Assembly (NCBI RefSeq): GCF_002304005.1
Contig: NZ_MRCQ01000003.1
Location: 364,574 to 428,573 of the forward strand
Source: Flavobacterium sp. ACN6
Lineage (GTDB): Bacteria > Bacteroidota > Bacteroidia > Flavobacteriales > Flavobacteriaceae
Length of the DNA: 64,000 bases
Direction: 5' to 3'
Shown: piece after piece, positions 43,911-53,401 of the stretch
How positions within the stretch are numbered: position 1 is the first letter of the stretch
Layout of the letters: each line of letters begins with the position of its first letter
Position numbers and translations under genes: made by a program
The notes under the pieces: model-generated
What the model saw: only the letters and a program-made list of their open reading frames with translations
Database searches by the model: none
Told to the model about the DNA's origin: nothing

Positions 43911-46529
43911 ATGGAAATAAAACTTAAATGTTCAGACTACACAAAAAACTTAAACTTTAAAGAAGCTGTCAAAAATGTTTTTGATTTTAATATTGGAACC
44001 GCCTTAACAGAAGTAGTTGGAATTTCCCAATCTAAAGAAATGAAAGCATTTGAACTTTTATTCAATACATTTAAAACAACAAATACTCAACTAAAGAAAG
44101 AGTTGGGACAAGATATATTAAATAAAACTATTGGGCTTTCAGTAATATCTGCTGAATTTGAAATTGCAATTAAAAATTATTTCGAACAAGAGATTGCAAT
44201 AACTAAAGATTTTTTTGAGGACATCTTAAAATACAATCCAAGTTACTTAAAAGAATCATACAAAATATTTAAACTTAATTTACGCGAATTACAAATTCCC
44301 CTACCTGTAAACTTTGAATACGAGTATTATTCTAAGTACAGAGATAATCTGGAAACAGAATTTCAAGAAAAAAGTGATTATTACAATGAATTGATTGTTT
44401 TTTTTAACAATCCTATTTTTAATCAAAATAAAACATTTGATAGACAATTAGTACACTACCGATCCATAAAAAGTTTTTTCATAAATCCTTTGCAGCCAGA
44501 TATTGAAGAGTGTAAAGAGTCTTTAAAAGATCTATATATTGATCCATATTTTAAAATATATAAAAATAATACCGACTTTCGAAATGAAGATAATTTTGAA
44601 GATTTTGAATCGCCAGAATCTAAAATATCGATTCACACTTTTTTAGATAAATATTTTTTAAAAGGAATTAAATACAATGACCTGAAAGCAAATTATAATA
44701 TGTTATTCTTATTAGGTCAGCCTGGACAAGGAAAAACATCATTTTGTTATAAAGTTATTTATGATTATTTAGAAAATAATTCTGGTTTACCTAAAGTTCC
44801 TCTTTATTTTATAAAAATTAGAGACTTAGTTGCAAAAGATTTTATAAATGATACATTTAATACAATTAATAAACATCTCTGTCAAAATTTATCATTCGAA
44901 GAAGACAGTTGTATAATAATTTTAGACGGATTAGATGAGGCCTATATGGCTGGAGGATTAAACGATAACGATCTAAAAAACTTATATGATAGATTAAATA
45001 AAACTACTCAACAAAATAATGATTTAAAGATTATTCTAACCTCTAGACTTAATTACCTAAGAGTCAGCGATCCATGTCTTGACAAATCGCTAGTTTGTCA
45101 GCTGGACATTCTAAGTGATGAACAAATATTATTATACGCTGAAAAATTTAAAGTCTTTTATCCTAAAAATAATTTTTTAAAAAAAATAAAGAAAATAATA
45201 AAGACGAAAAGATATATTCATATTAAAGAACTTTTACAGCAAGCTGTTTTAATATATTTTGTTGCAATAACGGATATTGATATAGATGAAAAAGATTCAA
45301 AAGCTAATCTTTATGATAAATTTTTTGATTCTTTAGCAAAAAGGAATTGGGATAAACAAAGAGGACAACTTGACTATATTAAACCAAAAGTAAAAGAAGA
45401 TTATAAACTTTACACCAAATATCTACGAAGATATATTCGAAGTATTGCTTTTGAAATATATCAATCACCCAATTTATATATCACTTTAGATAAATTATCG
45501 GGATTAAATTCTACCAAACAATTCATTAAAAGATGCTTTAATGAGGACTTAGTTAAATCTCAAGAGGAAATTAAAGAAATAAACAAATATTTACTTATAA
45601 GTTTTTATTTTCAAGAAACTAATAATAAAACTAATGAAACCGCAATTGAATTTTTCCATAATTCACTATGGGAATATTTAACTGCAGAGTATATGTGGGA
45701 GGAAAATAAAAATCTATTACTAAAAAAAGAAATCGATGATGAAGATGAATACGAAAATGTTTCAAAAGATTCCTACTTTGCATTACTTAATAGATTAATA
45801 GGTCAAAAAGAGTTTGATCAAGCTATACGGTCTAATCTTTATAATATTATTGAAAGTGAAAAAAACGACATAAAAAGAAATGTTTTTAATCAATCGATAA
45901 AAATATTCTACAAACTATCAGAAGATGATTTTTTATTAGATTATTCAAGTAAAAATAACAGTTTGTCAGTATTAGAAAAATCAATTTCAATATTTAATCT
46001 ATTTTGGAACTTTATTAATATATCAAAAGATAACTTTAATTTAGAAATAAATACAAATTCAAATATTAATCGCTTTTTGTTTTCATTATCAGATTTAGGA
46101 ACTACAACTTTTAATTATATTAATTTTGATGGAGATTCATATTGTGCTAATGCTTTAATGCATGAAATAGTTATTAAATCAAAATTTAATGATTTCTGTA
46201 ATTTTAAATATATAATGGAAAATGAAATCATAGACACAGACTTTAATTGCTGCGAATTCTATTATTGTATAATTAGACATAATGAATTTACAAATGTCAA
46301 TTTTATCGAATGTAGATTTTATGATCTCAATTTTTTAGAAAGCAACTCTTTTACAAATGTTAAATTTTTGAACGTAGAAGTCCCTACTGAAGATTGGTTA
46401 GATTATTTGTTTAAAGAAAACATTCTTGACGAAATTACTAAACAGAATCACACTATTGAATCAGTTTATGAAGAAACGTTTCCAGACACTCATGAATTGA
46501 AATTTTATATTAAATATGTTGGTGATTAA
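43911..46529 (+). CDS. NACHT-domain STAND NTPase with pentapeptide-like C-terminus
   Basis: The 872-residue protein is a lone STAND ATPase. N-terminal ~230 residues form a helical domain with no recognised effector. The NACHT module has Walker A GQPGQGKT (269-276), Walker B IIILDGLDEAY (D339, D342, E343) and sensor ILTSRL (Arg379). A winged-helix-like/helical region follows. Residues ~740-845 show pentapeptide-repeat-like alternation (FNYINFDG, SKFNDFCNFKY, TNVNFIECRFYDLNF). Bacterial NACHT proteins of this type act in anti-phage immunity by sensing phage proteins. The gene is visibly more AT-rich than gcvP beside it, suggesting transfer. No partner gene adjoins it. Confidence 0.88.
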   Translation: MEIKLKCSDYTKNLNFKEAVKNVFDFNIGTALTEVVGISQSKEMKAFELLFNTFKTTNTQLKKELGQDILNKTIGLSVISAEFEIAIKNYFEQEIAITKDFFEDILKYNPSYLKESYKIFKLNLRELQIPLPVNFEYEYYSKYRDNLETEFQEKSDYYNELIVFFNNPIFNQNKTFDRQLVHYRSIKSFFINPLQPDIEECKESLKDLYIDPYFKIYKNNTDFRNEDNFEDFESPESKISIHTFLDKYFLKGIKYNDLKANYNMLFLLGQPGQGKTSFCYKVIYDYLENNSGLPKVPLYFIKIRDLVAKDFINDTFNTINKHLCQNLSFEEDSCIIILDGLDEAYMAGGLNDNDLKNLYDRLNKTTQQNNDLKIILTSRLNYLRVSDPCLDKSLVCQLDILSDEQILLYAEKFKVFYPKNNFLKKIKKIIKTKRYIHIKELLQQAVLIYFVAITDIDIDEKDSKANLYDKFFDSLAKRNWDKQRGQLDYIKPKVKEDYKLYTKYLRRYIRSIAFEIYQSPNLYITLDKLSGLNSTKQFIKRCFNEDLVKSQEEIKEINKYLLISFYFQETNNKTNETAIEFFHNSLWEYLTAEYMWEENKNLLLKKEIDDEDEYENVSKDSYFALLNRLIGQKEFDQAIRSNLYNIIESEKNDIKRNVFNQSIKIFYKLSEDDFLLDYSSKNNSLSVLEKSISIFNLFWNFINISKDNFNLEINTNSNINRFLFSLSDLGTTTFNYINFDGDSYCANALMHEIVIKSKFNDFCNFKYIMENEIIDTDFNCCEFYYCIIRHNEFTNVNFIECRFYDLNFLESNSFTNVKFLNVEVPTEDWLDYLFKENILDEITKQNHTIESVYEETFPDTHELKFYIKYVGD

Positions 46530-46756
46530 AAAGTATAGAACTATTACATTAAAGATATTATGAAATAAAAAACAAAATAGCAACTCATTTCAATCGTTTG
46601 AAATCTAGGAAATATTAAAAAATCATTAGAAAAAAGACAATATATTTACAGAAAAATAGTTATTTCATAATTATATGCATGCATACTATTTTTTATGATA
46701 GTTATCATAATATTATTTATACATTAGCACTAAATTTATCGGATAATTAAAGGGAA

Positions 46757-47815
46757 ATGAAAATAAAGATAATTGGCATTGGGAGTTATATTCCTAATTT
46801 AGAAGTAAAGAACACAGACTTTGATAAACATATTTTTTTAAATGAAGATGGAACTCCATTTGGTTACCCTAACGAAGTTGTAATTAAAAAGTTCAAAGGT
46901 ATTACCGGAATTGAAAATCGTCGTTATGCAGAACCTGAATACACTGCATCTGATTTAGCATTTTTTGCAGCCGAAAAAGCAATTGCAAATGCCGGAATCG
47001 ATGCTGAAACTTTAGACTACATTATTTTTGCTCACAATTTTGGTGATGTAAAAACAGGAACGCATCAAACAGATATTTTACCAAGTTTAGCTACAAGAGT
47101 TAAAAATAAATTAGCCATTAAAAACCCTAAATGTGTTGCTTATGATATTCTTTTTGGATGTCCAGGCTGGATTGAAGGAGTTTTACAAGCCAATGCTTTC
47201 ATCAAATCAGGAATGGCAAAAAGAGTTTTAGTGATTGGAGCTGAAACTTTATCTAGAGTTGTTGACGATCATGATCGTGACTCAATGATCTATTCTGATG
47301 GTGCAGGTGCTTCGATTTTAGAAGCCTCTACTGATGAAGCTGGATTATTATCTTATGAAAGTGCTACTTACGCTAACGACGAAGCAAATTATCTGTATTT
47401 CGGAAAATCATATAATCCTGATTTAGATCCAGATATTAAATACATCAAAATGTACGGACGTAAAATTTACGAATTTGCCCTTAGCAATGTTCCGTGCGCT
47501 ATGAAAAGCTGTTTAGATCAAAGTGGTATTGGAATTGACGAGGTTAAAAAAATCTTGATTCATCAGGCAAACGAAAAAATGGACGAAGCTATTATCGAAC
47601 GTTTCTACAAATTATACGATAAAACGGCACCTAAAGATATTATGCCAATGAGCATTCACGATTTAGGAAACAGCAGTGTAGCGACAGTTCCTACTTTATA
47701 CGATTTAATCCTAAAAGGAAAAATTGAAGGTCATGAAATTAATAAAGGTGATGTAATTATTTTTGCTTCTGTTGGAGCCGGAATGAATATTAATGCTTTT
47801 GTGTATCGCTGCTAA
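46757..47815 (+). CDS. FabH-like 3-oxoacyl-ACP synthase III family protein
   Basis: KAS III enzymes condense acyl-CoA with malonyl-ACP. The 352-residue thiolase-fold protein has the Cys135 nucleophile in LFGCPGW, His269 in LIHQANEKM and Asn305 in LGNSSVATV, so the Cys-His-Asn triad is intact. The sequence around the catalytic Cys is unlike canonical FabH, so a specialised role in lipid or secondary-metabolite synthesis is likely. It lies upstream of methyltransferase, glycosyltransferase and MlaE/MlaF genes, but they are separated by long gaps. Confidence 0.9.
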   Translation: MKIKIIGIGSYIPNLEVKNTDFDKHIFLNEDGTPFGYPNEVVIKKFKGITGIENRRYAEPEYTASDLAFFAAEKAIANAGIDAETLDYIIFAHNFGDVKTGTHQTDILPSLATRVKNKLAIKNPKCVAYDILFGCPGWIEGVLQANAFIKSGMAKRVLVIGAETLSRVVDDHDRDSMIYSDGAGASILEASTDEAGLLSYESATYANDEANYLYFGKSYNPDLDPDIKYIKMYGRKIYEFALSNVPCAMKSCLDQSGIGIDEVKKILIHQANEKMDEAIIERFYKLYDKTAPKDIMPMSIHDLGNSSVATVPTLYDLILKGKIEGHEINKGDVIIFASVGAGMNINAFVYRC

Positions 47816-47863
47816 AAAAGTTTTTATATAATTTTGAGTGAAATAATCTCGCAAAGTTTATTA

Positions 47864-47940
47864 AACCATAAAAGTGATATAAGTTCAATTAAGTGAAAAC
47901 TTAAAATATCTTATATCACTTATATGGTTATTTTTTTTTC
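47864..47940 (+). terminator. Large hairpin terminator after the FabH-like gene
   Basis: Twenty-base arms at 47864-47883 and 47910-47929 differ at one position. A T-run follows. The loop itself contains AAGT/ACTT pairs. Confidence 0.85.
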
Positions 47941-48043
47941 AAAACTTTGCAACTTCGCGTCTTTTCGAGAAATGCATTCCAAACTTCTTTCAAAACACTT
48001 CTATTTCATTCCAATTAAAAAAACAAGAAAGAGGATAACTTTG

Positions 48044-48051
48044 TATATTTG
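48044..48051 (+). promoter_or_regulatory. -7 promoter box of methyltransferase gene
   Basis: TATATTTG matches the consensus. It is 6 bases before an in-frame TTG at 48057 and 26 bases before the ATG at 48078, favouring the ATG as start. Confidence 0.55.
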
Positions 48052-48077
48052 CGCCTTTGTTGCTTAAAACATATATA

Positions 48078-48599
48078 ATGTACGAGAAAACGTTTCCGAA
48101 TAAAAGATTCAAACTTACTTTAGAATTTTTACAAAAACATGTTAACACATCAGAAGTAATTTTTGATTTTGGTGTACCCAATCCGTTTTCTAAAATAATG
48201 GAAGAAAATGGTTATAAAGTAAAAAACACAAAAGGCGAAGATTTAGACAACGATCAAACCGCTTTACAAACAGAGGAATATAGTGTTTTTACTGCTTTTG
48301 AAATTTTCGAACATTTGCTAAACCCATACACGATTTTACAAAACGTAAAATGCGATAAATTGTTAATTTCAATTCCGTTACGTTTATGGTTTTCGCCAGC
48401 ATATCGTTCTAAAACTGATATGTGGGACAGACATTACCATGAATTTGAGGACTGGCAGTTAGACTGGCTTTTAGAAAAAACAGGCTGGAAAATAACAGAT
48501 CGTTTACAGTTTACGCACCCAGTAAAAAAATTCGGATTCAGACCCTTATTAAGATATTTTACTCCTAGATATTATATTGTTGCTGCTGAGAGAGCCTAA
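48078..48599 (+). CDS. SAM-dependent methyltransferase (class I, small)
   Basis: The 173-residue protein, started at the ATG at 48078, has a class I methyltransferase layout: N-terminal helix KRFKLTLEFLQKH, the first strand and glycine loop EVIFDFGVPNP (G is followed by VPNP rather than xGxG), the EDLDND acidic strand and the YSVFTAFEIFEHLLNP motif. The Gly-rich loop is degenerate, so SAM binding is plausible but not certain. Substrate unknown. Directly upstream of a glycosyltransferase. Confidence 0.75.
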   Translation: MYEKTFPNKRFKLTLEFLQKHVNTSEVIFDFGVPNPFSKIMEENGYKVKNTKGEDLDNDQTALQTEEYSVFTAFEIFEHLLNPYTILQNVKCDKLLISIPLRLWFSPAYRSKTDMWDRHYHEFEDWQLDWLLEKTGWKITDRLQFTHPVKKFGFRPLLRYFTPRYYIVAAERA

Positions 48600-48600
48600 C

Positions 48601-48777
48601 GGCAAATTCCAAAAATAAAATTCCAAATTCCAAAATGGAATAAATTTCAAATTCCAATTTAAAACTGGTTAAATTAGAATTTGGAATTTTTAAAAATTGG
48701 AATTTACTTTAAGTATTGGAATTTGGAATTTTAAAAGATTGGAATTTATTTTTGAATTTAAAAAATTGGAATTTAAA
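48601..48777 (+). repeat. AATTCC/GGAATT repeat tract
   Basis: About ten occurrences of ATTCC or GGAAT in degenerate register fill the gap to the glycosyltransferase gene. An apparent in-frame ATG at 48697 and the 27 codons after it come from this repeat and should not be counted as coding. Confidence 0.85.
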
Positions 48778-49626
48778 ATGAAGTATTACATCGTTATTCC
48801 CGCGCACAACGAGCAAGAACTTATTGGCTTGACTCTACAATCTTTGGTTTCACAGACTGTTCTGCCATCAAAAGTTGTGGTTGTAAACGATAATTCGACT
48901 GATAAAACAGAAGAAGTTGTATTGGGTTTTGCAAAGGAAAATCCGTTTATTTCTGTTGTAAACAAAACTTCAGATGCGATTCATTTACCGGGAAGTAAAG
49001 TAATTCAGGCTTTTCAGAAAGGTTTTGAAACGTTGGATTCCAATTATGACATTATTGTAAAAATAGACGGTGATTTAATTTTTCCTCCAAATTATTTTGA
49101 AACTATAATCAAACATTTCGAATCTGATCCTAAAATCGGAATGGCAGGTGGATTTTGTTACATAGATAAAAACGGTGAATGGGTTTTAGAAAACCTAACG
49201 GATAAAGACCATATCCGCGGTGCTTTAAAAGCTTATCGTGCAGCAACTTTTCAGCAGATTGGCGGCTTAAAACCTGCAATGGGCTGGGACACAGTAGATG
49301 AATTACTTTGTAAATTTTACGGTTGGAAAATTGTTACAGATGAATCTTTACATGTAAAACATTTAAAACCAACTGGCGCAAACTACAACAAAACAGCACG
49401 TTATAAACAAGGTGAAGCTTTTTATACTTTAGGCTACGGTTTCTGGATCACAGCAATTGCTTCGGCAAAACTGGCGATGATGAAGAAAAAGCCACTTCTC
49501 TTTTTAGATTATATTAATGGTTTTTTGAAAGCTAAAAAAGCTAAAACTCCCTTACTCGTTACCCAAGAACAAGCTAAATTTATTAGAAATTACCGTTTGC
49601 AAAAAATGAAACAAAAGCTTTTTTAA
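48778..49626 (+). CDS. GT2-family glycosyltransferase
   Basis: Family 2 glycosyltransferases transfer sugar from an NDP-sugar. The 282-residue protein (start 48778, MKYYIVIPAHNEQELIG) has the GT-A signature VVVNDNSTDKT near residues 35-45, the DGD metal-binding motif in IVKIDGDLIFP and a late GWDTVDELLCKFYGW acceptor/catalytic region. One could read from an upstream ATG, but that extension is repeat sequence. Sugar and acceptor unknown; membrane role in envelope glycan is a guess. Confidence 0.88.
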   Translation: MKYYIVIPAHNEQELIGLTLQSLVSQTVLPSKVVVVNDNSTDKTEEVVLGFAKENPFISVVNKTSDAIHLPGSKVIQAFQKGFETLDSNYDIIVKIDGDLIFPPNYFETIIKHFESDPKIGMAGGFCYIDKNGEWVLENLTDKDHIRGALKAYRAATFQQIGGLKPAMGWDTVDELLCKFYGWKIVTDESLHVKHLKPTGANYNKTARYKQGEAFYTLGYGFWITAIASAKLAMMKKKPLLFLDYINGFLKAKKAKTPLLVTQEQAKFIRNYRLQKMKQKLF

Positions 49627-49707
49627 TCTTAAAAAAAATTAAAAAACTGCCAAGTGAAACGGTAAACTGTAAACTAATCCTTAATTTAGCCAATATTTCT
49701 AAAACTT

Positions 49708-50454
49708 ATGATGCTAATTCGTTATTTATCCCAAATAGGAAGATATTTTTTAATGCTTAAAGAAATTTTCAATAAACAGACTAAATGGCCTGTTATGAAA
49801 AATTTGATTTTCAAAGAAATCGATGATTTAATTATCGATTCTCTTGGTATCGTTTGCTTTATATCTTTTTTTATTGGAGGAGTTGTTGCCATTCAAACGG
49901 CCTTAAACTTAACCAATCCTTTAATTCCAAAATATTTAATTGGTTTTGCTACACGTCAATCTGTAATTTTAGAATTTGCCCCAACTTTTATTTCGGTAAT
50001 TATGGCCGGAAAAATGGGATCTTATATTACATCAAGTATCGGTACAATGCGTGTAACGGAGCAAATTGATGCTTTAGAAGTTATGGGTGTTAATTCATTA
50101 AACTACCTTGTTTTTCCAAAAATAGTAGCTTTATTAATGTATCCTTTCGTAATCGGAATTAGTATGTTTTTGGGTGTTTTTGGTGGATGGCTTGCTTGTG
50201 CATACGGCGGATTTTCAACTAGTCAAGACTTTATTCAAGGTGCTCAAATGGAATTTATTCCGTTTCACATTACATATGCTTTTATTAAAACTTTAATATT
50301 TGCAATGTTATTGGCTACTATTCCCTCTTTTCATGGATATTATATGAAAGGCGGTGCACTTGAAGTTGGTAGAGCCAGTACGGTATCGTTTGTATGGACA
50401 TCTGTTTGTATCATTCTTTTTAATTATATACTAACTCAATTATTATTAGGATAA
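49708..50454 (+). CDS. MlaE-family ABC transporter permease
   Basis: MlaE-type permeases move phospholipids between inner and outer membrane with MlaF as ATPase. The 248-residue protein has about six membrane segments, the family-typical FFIGGVVAIQTALNL and GKMGSYITSSIGTMRVTEQIDALEVMG motifs. It overlaps the ATPase gene by 1 base (stop/ATG), so the two form one unit. No MlaD-like MCE protein is in the window. Confidence 0.93.
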   Translation: MMLIRYLSQIGRYFLMLKEIFNKQTKWPVMKNLIFKEIDDLIIDSLGIVCFISFFIGGVVAIQTALNLTNPLIPKYLIGFATRQSVILEFAPTFISVIMAGKMGSYITSSIGTMRVTEQIDALEVMGVNSLNYLVFPKIVALLMYPFVIGISMFLGVFGGWLACAYGGFSTSQDFIQGAQMEFIPFHITYAFIKTLIFAMLLATIPSFHGYYMKGGALEVGRASTVSFVWTSVCIILFNYILTQLLLG

Positions 50455-51215
50455 TGATAGAAGTAAAAAACATAGAAAAATCATTTGGTGACAGTAAGGT
50501 TTTAAAAGGTGTTTCGACAGTTTTTGAATCTGGCAAAACCAACTTGATTATTGGACAAAGTGGATCTGGAAAAACCGTTTTATTAAAGACTTTATTAGGG
50601 ATTCATACGCCAGATTCAGGCACAATTGAGTTTGACGGAAGAGTTTATTCTGAATTAAATCCAGATGAAAAAAGAGAACTAAGAACTGAAATTGGAATGG
50701 TTTTTCAAGGAAGTGCCTTATTCGACTCTATGACTGTTGAAGAGAATGTTGCTTTTCCTTTAAAGATGTTTACCAATGATAATAAAGCAAAAATCAAAGA
50801 AAGAGTTGATTTTGTATTAGAAAGAGTAAATCTAGTTGAAGCGCATAAAAAACTGCCTTCAGAGATTTCGGGAGGTATGCAGAAACGTGTTGCGATTGCG
50901 CGTGCAATTGTAAACAATCCAAAATATTTGTTTTGTGATGAGCCAAACTCAGGTTTAGATCCAAACACTTCGACATTGATTGACAACCTTATTAAGGAAA
51001 TTACAGAAGAATACAACATCACAACTGTAATTAACACACACGATATGAATTCTGTAATGGAAATTGGAGAGAACATCGTTTTCTTGAAAAAAGGTGTAAA
51101 AGCTTGGCAGGGAACTAAGGAAGAAATTTTCGTAACCGACAATAAAGATATTGTCAAATTTGTTTACTCTTCTAACTTGTTTAAAAAAGTTAGAGAAGCT
51201 TATTTGAAAGGCTAG
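50454..51215 (+). CDS. MlaF-type ABC transporter ATPase
   Basis: The 253-residue ATPase partners the permease just upstream. Walker A is IIGQSGSGKT, the ABC signature ISGGMQKRVAIARA and Walker B YLFCDEPNSGLDP; the H-loop is INTHDM. The SGGMQKR form is typical of MCE/Mla transporters. Overlap with the permease gene by 1 base suggests a fixed ratio of products. Confidence 0.95.
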   Translation: MIEVKNIEKSFGDSKVLKGVSTVFESGKTNLIIGQSGSGKTVLLKTLLGIHTPDSGTIEFDGRVYSELNPDEKRELRTEIGMVFQGSALFDSMTVEENVAFPLKMFTNDNKAKIKERVDFVLERVNLVEAHKKLPSEISGGMQKRVAIARAIVNNPKYLFCDEPNSGLDPNTSTLIDNLIKEITEEYNITTVINTHDMNSVMEIGENIVFLKKGVKAWQGTKEEIFVTDNKDIVKFVYSSNLFKKVREAYLKG

Positions 51216-51216
51216 A

Positions 51217-51385
51217 TCTTTTTAAATTCCAATAAAAAAAATACAAATTCCAATAACTGGAAGTTCAATAAAAATTCCAACTGTTCAAATTGGAATTTGG
51301 GATTTTTATTGAGTTTCTTAAATTGGAATTTGGAATTTTTTTATTAGAATTTCATGCGAATTGGAATTTGGAATTTTTTTATTGG
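51217..51385 (+). repeat. AATTCC/GGAATT repeat tract
   Basis: Between the convergent MlaF and SprT genes, AATTCC words on the left half and GGAATT words on the right half make the tract roughly self-complementary, so it can form an imperfect hairpin. Confidence 0.8.
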
Positions 51386-51392
51386 AATTTCA

Positions 51393-51433
51393 TCCCGAGG
51401 CTTCGGGAATGGATTTTCTCCCAAGGCTTCGGG
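51393..51433. repeat. Two GGCTTCGGGA hairpins
   Basis: TCCCGA-GGCT-TCGGGA (51393-51408) is a perfect 6-bp stem; a weaker second copy CCCAAGGCTTCGGG lies at about 51419-51433. They sit right at the 3' end of the SprT gene. Confidence 0.75.
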
Positions 51434-51441
51434 ATTGAAAT

Positions 51442-52038
51442 TTAACTCATCAGCTCTACTTCCGCATTTGGATTAAAAAGATACGTTTTTCCAGAGCTTA
51501 TTTCGATACATTCAAAACGTTTAGTTCTTACGGCCAGTTTCTTGAATACTTTTCCGTTTTTGATTCTGAAAACACTTCCAAAAGGGATTTCAAAAACATA
51601 ATTCTTATCGTTGTCCGCATCGAATTGTTTTAATGCCAAAGACAAAGTGGTATCGGTATCACTGCTTGCCGAAGGGTTTTTAAAATGTCTGGCCAATAAA
51701 GGCAATATCTGACTTGGAAATATTTCCGGCCTGATAAACGGCACCATCAAACGCTGAAAAGTATATTTCCATTCGTTCCCGTGAGGTTTTATATTTCGCC
51801 CAAATTTTTCAAAAGCTACTAAATGTGCAATCTCATGAATCAGCGTAATCATGAACCTATATTTATTCAAGCTTGCATTAACCGTAATTTCATGTTTACC
51901 GTTTGGCCCTCTTCTATAATCACCATGACGCGTCTGACGTTCGTTTACAATTTTCAAGTGTACCTGATTGGCCACTATCAAATCAAAAACGGGTTTTACC
52001 GCATATTCGGGAATATATTTAGCTAAAGTTTCGCTCAA
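51442..52038 (-). CDS. SprT-like zinc metalloprotease-type protein
   Basis: SprT-like proteins have a zincin HExxH site; the eukaryotic relative Spartan clears DNA-protein crosslinks. The 198-residue protein has HEIAH at residues 68-72 in a LIHEIAHLVAF helix and His86 in the later PHGNEW as the probable third ligand, then a C-terminal strand region. No target is known in this phylum. Last gene of a four-gene minus-strand run that begins with the M28 peptidase. Confidence 0.9.
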   Translation of the reverse strand: MSETLAKYIPEYAVKPVFDLIVANQVHLKIVNERQTRHGDYRRGPNGKHEITVNASLNKYRFMITLIHEIAHLVAFEKFGRNIKPHGNEWKYTFQRLMVPFIRPEIFPSQILPLLARHFKNPSASSDTDTTLSLALKQFDADNDKNYVFEIPFGSVFRIKNGKVFKKLAVRTKRFECIEISSGKTYLFNPNAEVELMS

Positions 52039-52081
52039 GATAATGTAGTTTGATTAACTCAAAAATACTTCGAAATATATT

Positions 52082-53359
52082 TTATAAAGTTAAATATTTA
52101 AAATATTGACTGTTAACGTCTTTTTTAATCTCACCAGCTGCATCAAAAAACGCATTTCGTTTGGCTTCTCTGGCTTTTACTCCTTCTTCAATACTTCTTA
52201 CTTTACCTTCTTGGTATTTTAAAGCATATGCTTTTTGAATATATTCTAAACTGCTTTTCGGATTGTTTAAAAGTTCAAAACTAGACGCGATATTGATATA
52301 ACAAGCCCACAAAGCTGCTTTTTGTCCTTTATCCTTTTCATCTAATTCTTTTGAGTATTGATTCATTTTTAGAATAAAATCGGTAAAAACCTTTTTCTTG
52401 TTTAGAAAATTTTCATAATTCTTTAAACGTGTTTCATCCTGAAAACGTTTTGATTCGTCTTTTATTACTAAACTATTTTTTTCGATAAATTCTCCATTCG
52501 AAGCAATAAGAGCATCATCTAAAATTGGTTCTGCCTTTCCTTTAGACCATTGTTCAAGAACATCAACATCTTGGTTTAATTTAAGAAAAATTGGGTTTTT
52601 ATCTTCCTTAGAAATTCTTGAAAAATAATAACTGTCTTGATAATATTCAATATCAACCCAAGAGACTAATCTTACTCTTGTATTTTGTTGAATATTTTTA
52701 ACCAATTGATTATAAAGTAAATCCCTGTCAATATTTGCAGTTAAGTAATTGACCATTTCGCCTCTGGTTTTACCAGCAACTTTAAAACCTTCAAAGCTAC
52801 CAGAAACATTAGTCTGCTCTTTAACGTTAAATGATTTTTCCATCACTACTTCCTTGCTCAGACTGTTTATTATTTTGTACACTGCATCATATCTATAAAA
52901 TATCTCATATGAAAACGGAAGTTCATTAGTCGTTGTTTCTTTAATATTCGCTGTGTAAGCAATATTTTTTATGGAAACATCTAAAATAAAATGATCTTTA
53001 GATTCAGCATCTCTTTGTGTATAACCCAATTCCATTATAGTTGGAATGTGATGCCCTTTAAGATCTGGTTCGGTATCCGTACCAATGATAGATCTCAGTA
53101 AATCTTTTTCTTTAAAAAACTCATTATAAGACAATGGCGGACGAGTTCCTTTTTTTTCTCCATCGATAAATACAGTTATTAAATCTGGAGAAAGATGTAA
53201 TTTAACTCCGTAGCTATAATATCCCGCTGGAATATAGTTTTCTGGAAAAGCATAATTGTAAAAACTTAAAACCTGAGATTTGTATGACTGTGCAGCCATT
53301 TTCATATTGAAAGAAACAAAGAATAAGGAAACTAAAAGAATAGTAATTTTTCTTTTCAT
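52082..53359 (-). CDS. Secreted protein with C-terminal tetratricopeptide-like part
   Basis: I do not recognise a named family for this 425-residue protein. It has a signal peptide (cut near MAAQ, residue 23). Middle part is beta-rich; residues ~310-400 are helical (KKVFTDFILKMNQYSKELDEKDKGQ..., SLEYIQKAYALKYQEGKV) and could be a TPR-like repeat. It lies between SprT and SDR genes with short 42-43-base gaps, so it is probably co-transcribed. Confidence 0.75.
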   Translation of the reverse strand: MKRKITILLVSLFFVSFNMKMAAQSYKSQVLSFYNYAFPENYIPAGYYSYGVKLHLSPDLITVFIDGEKKGTRPPLSYNEFFKEKDLLRSIIGTDTEPDLKGHHIPTIMELGYTQRDAESKDHFILDVSIKNIAYTANIKETTTNELPFSYEIFYRYDAVYKIINSLSKEVVMEKSFNVKEQTNVSGSFEGFKVAGKTRGEMVNYLTANIDRDLLYNQLVKNIQQNTRVRLVSWVDIEYYQDSYYFSRISKEDKNPIFLKLNQDVDVLEQWSKGKAEPILDDALIASNGEFIEKNSLVIKDESKRFQDETRLKNYENFLNKKKVFTDFILKMNQYSKELDEKDKGQKAALWACYINIASSFELLNNPKSSLEYIQKAYALKYQEGKVRSIEEGVKAREAKRNAFFDAAGEIKKDVNSQYFKYLTL

Positions 53360-53401
53360 AGAGTAGATTTATTTGATTTGGGTTAAAAACAGTAATCTTA
53401 A

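Noticed and set aside
48697..48777. In-frame extension of the glycosyltransferase
   Set aside because: Encoded by AATTCC repeat sequence; the family-typical N-terminus begins at 48778.
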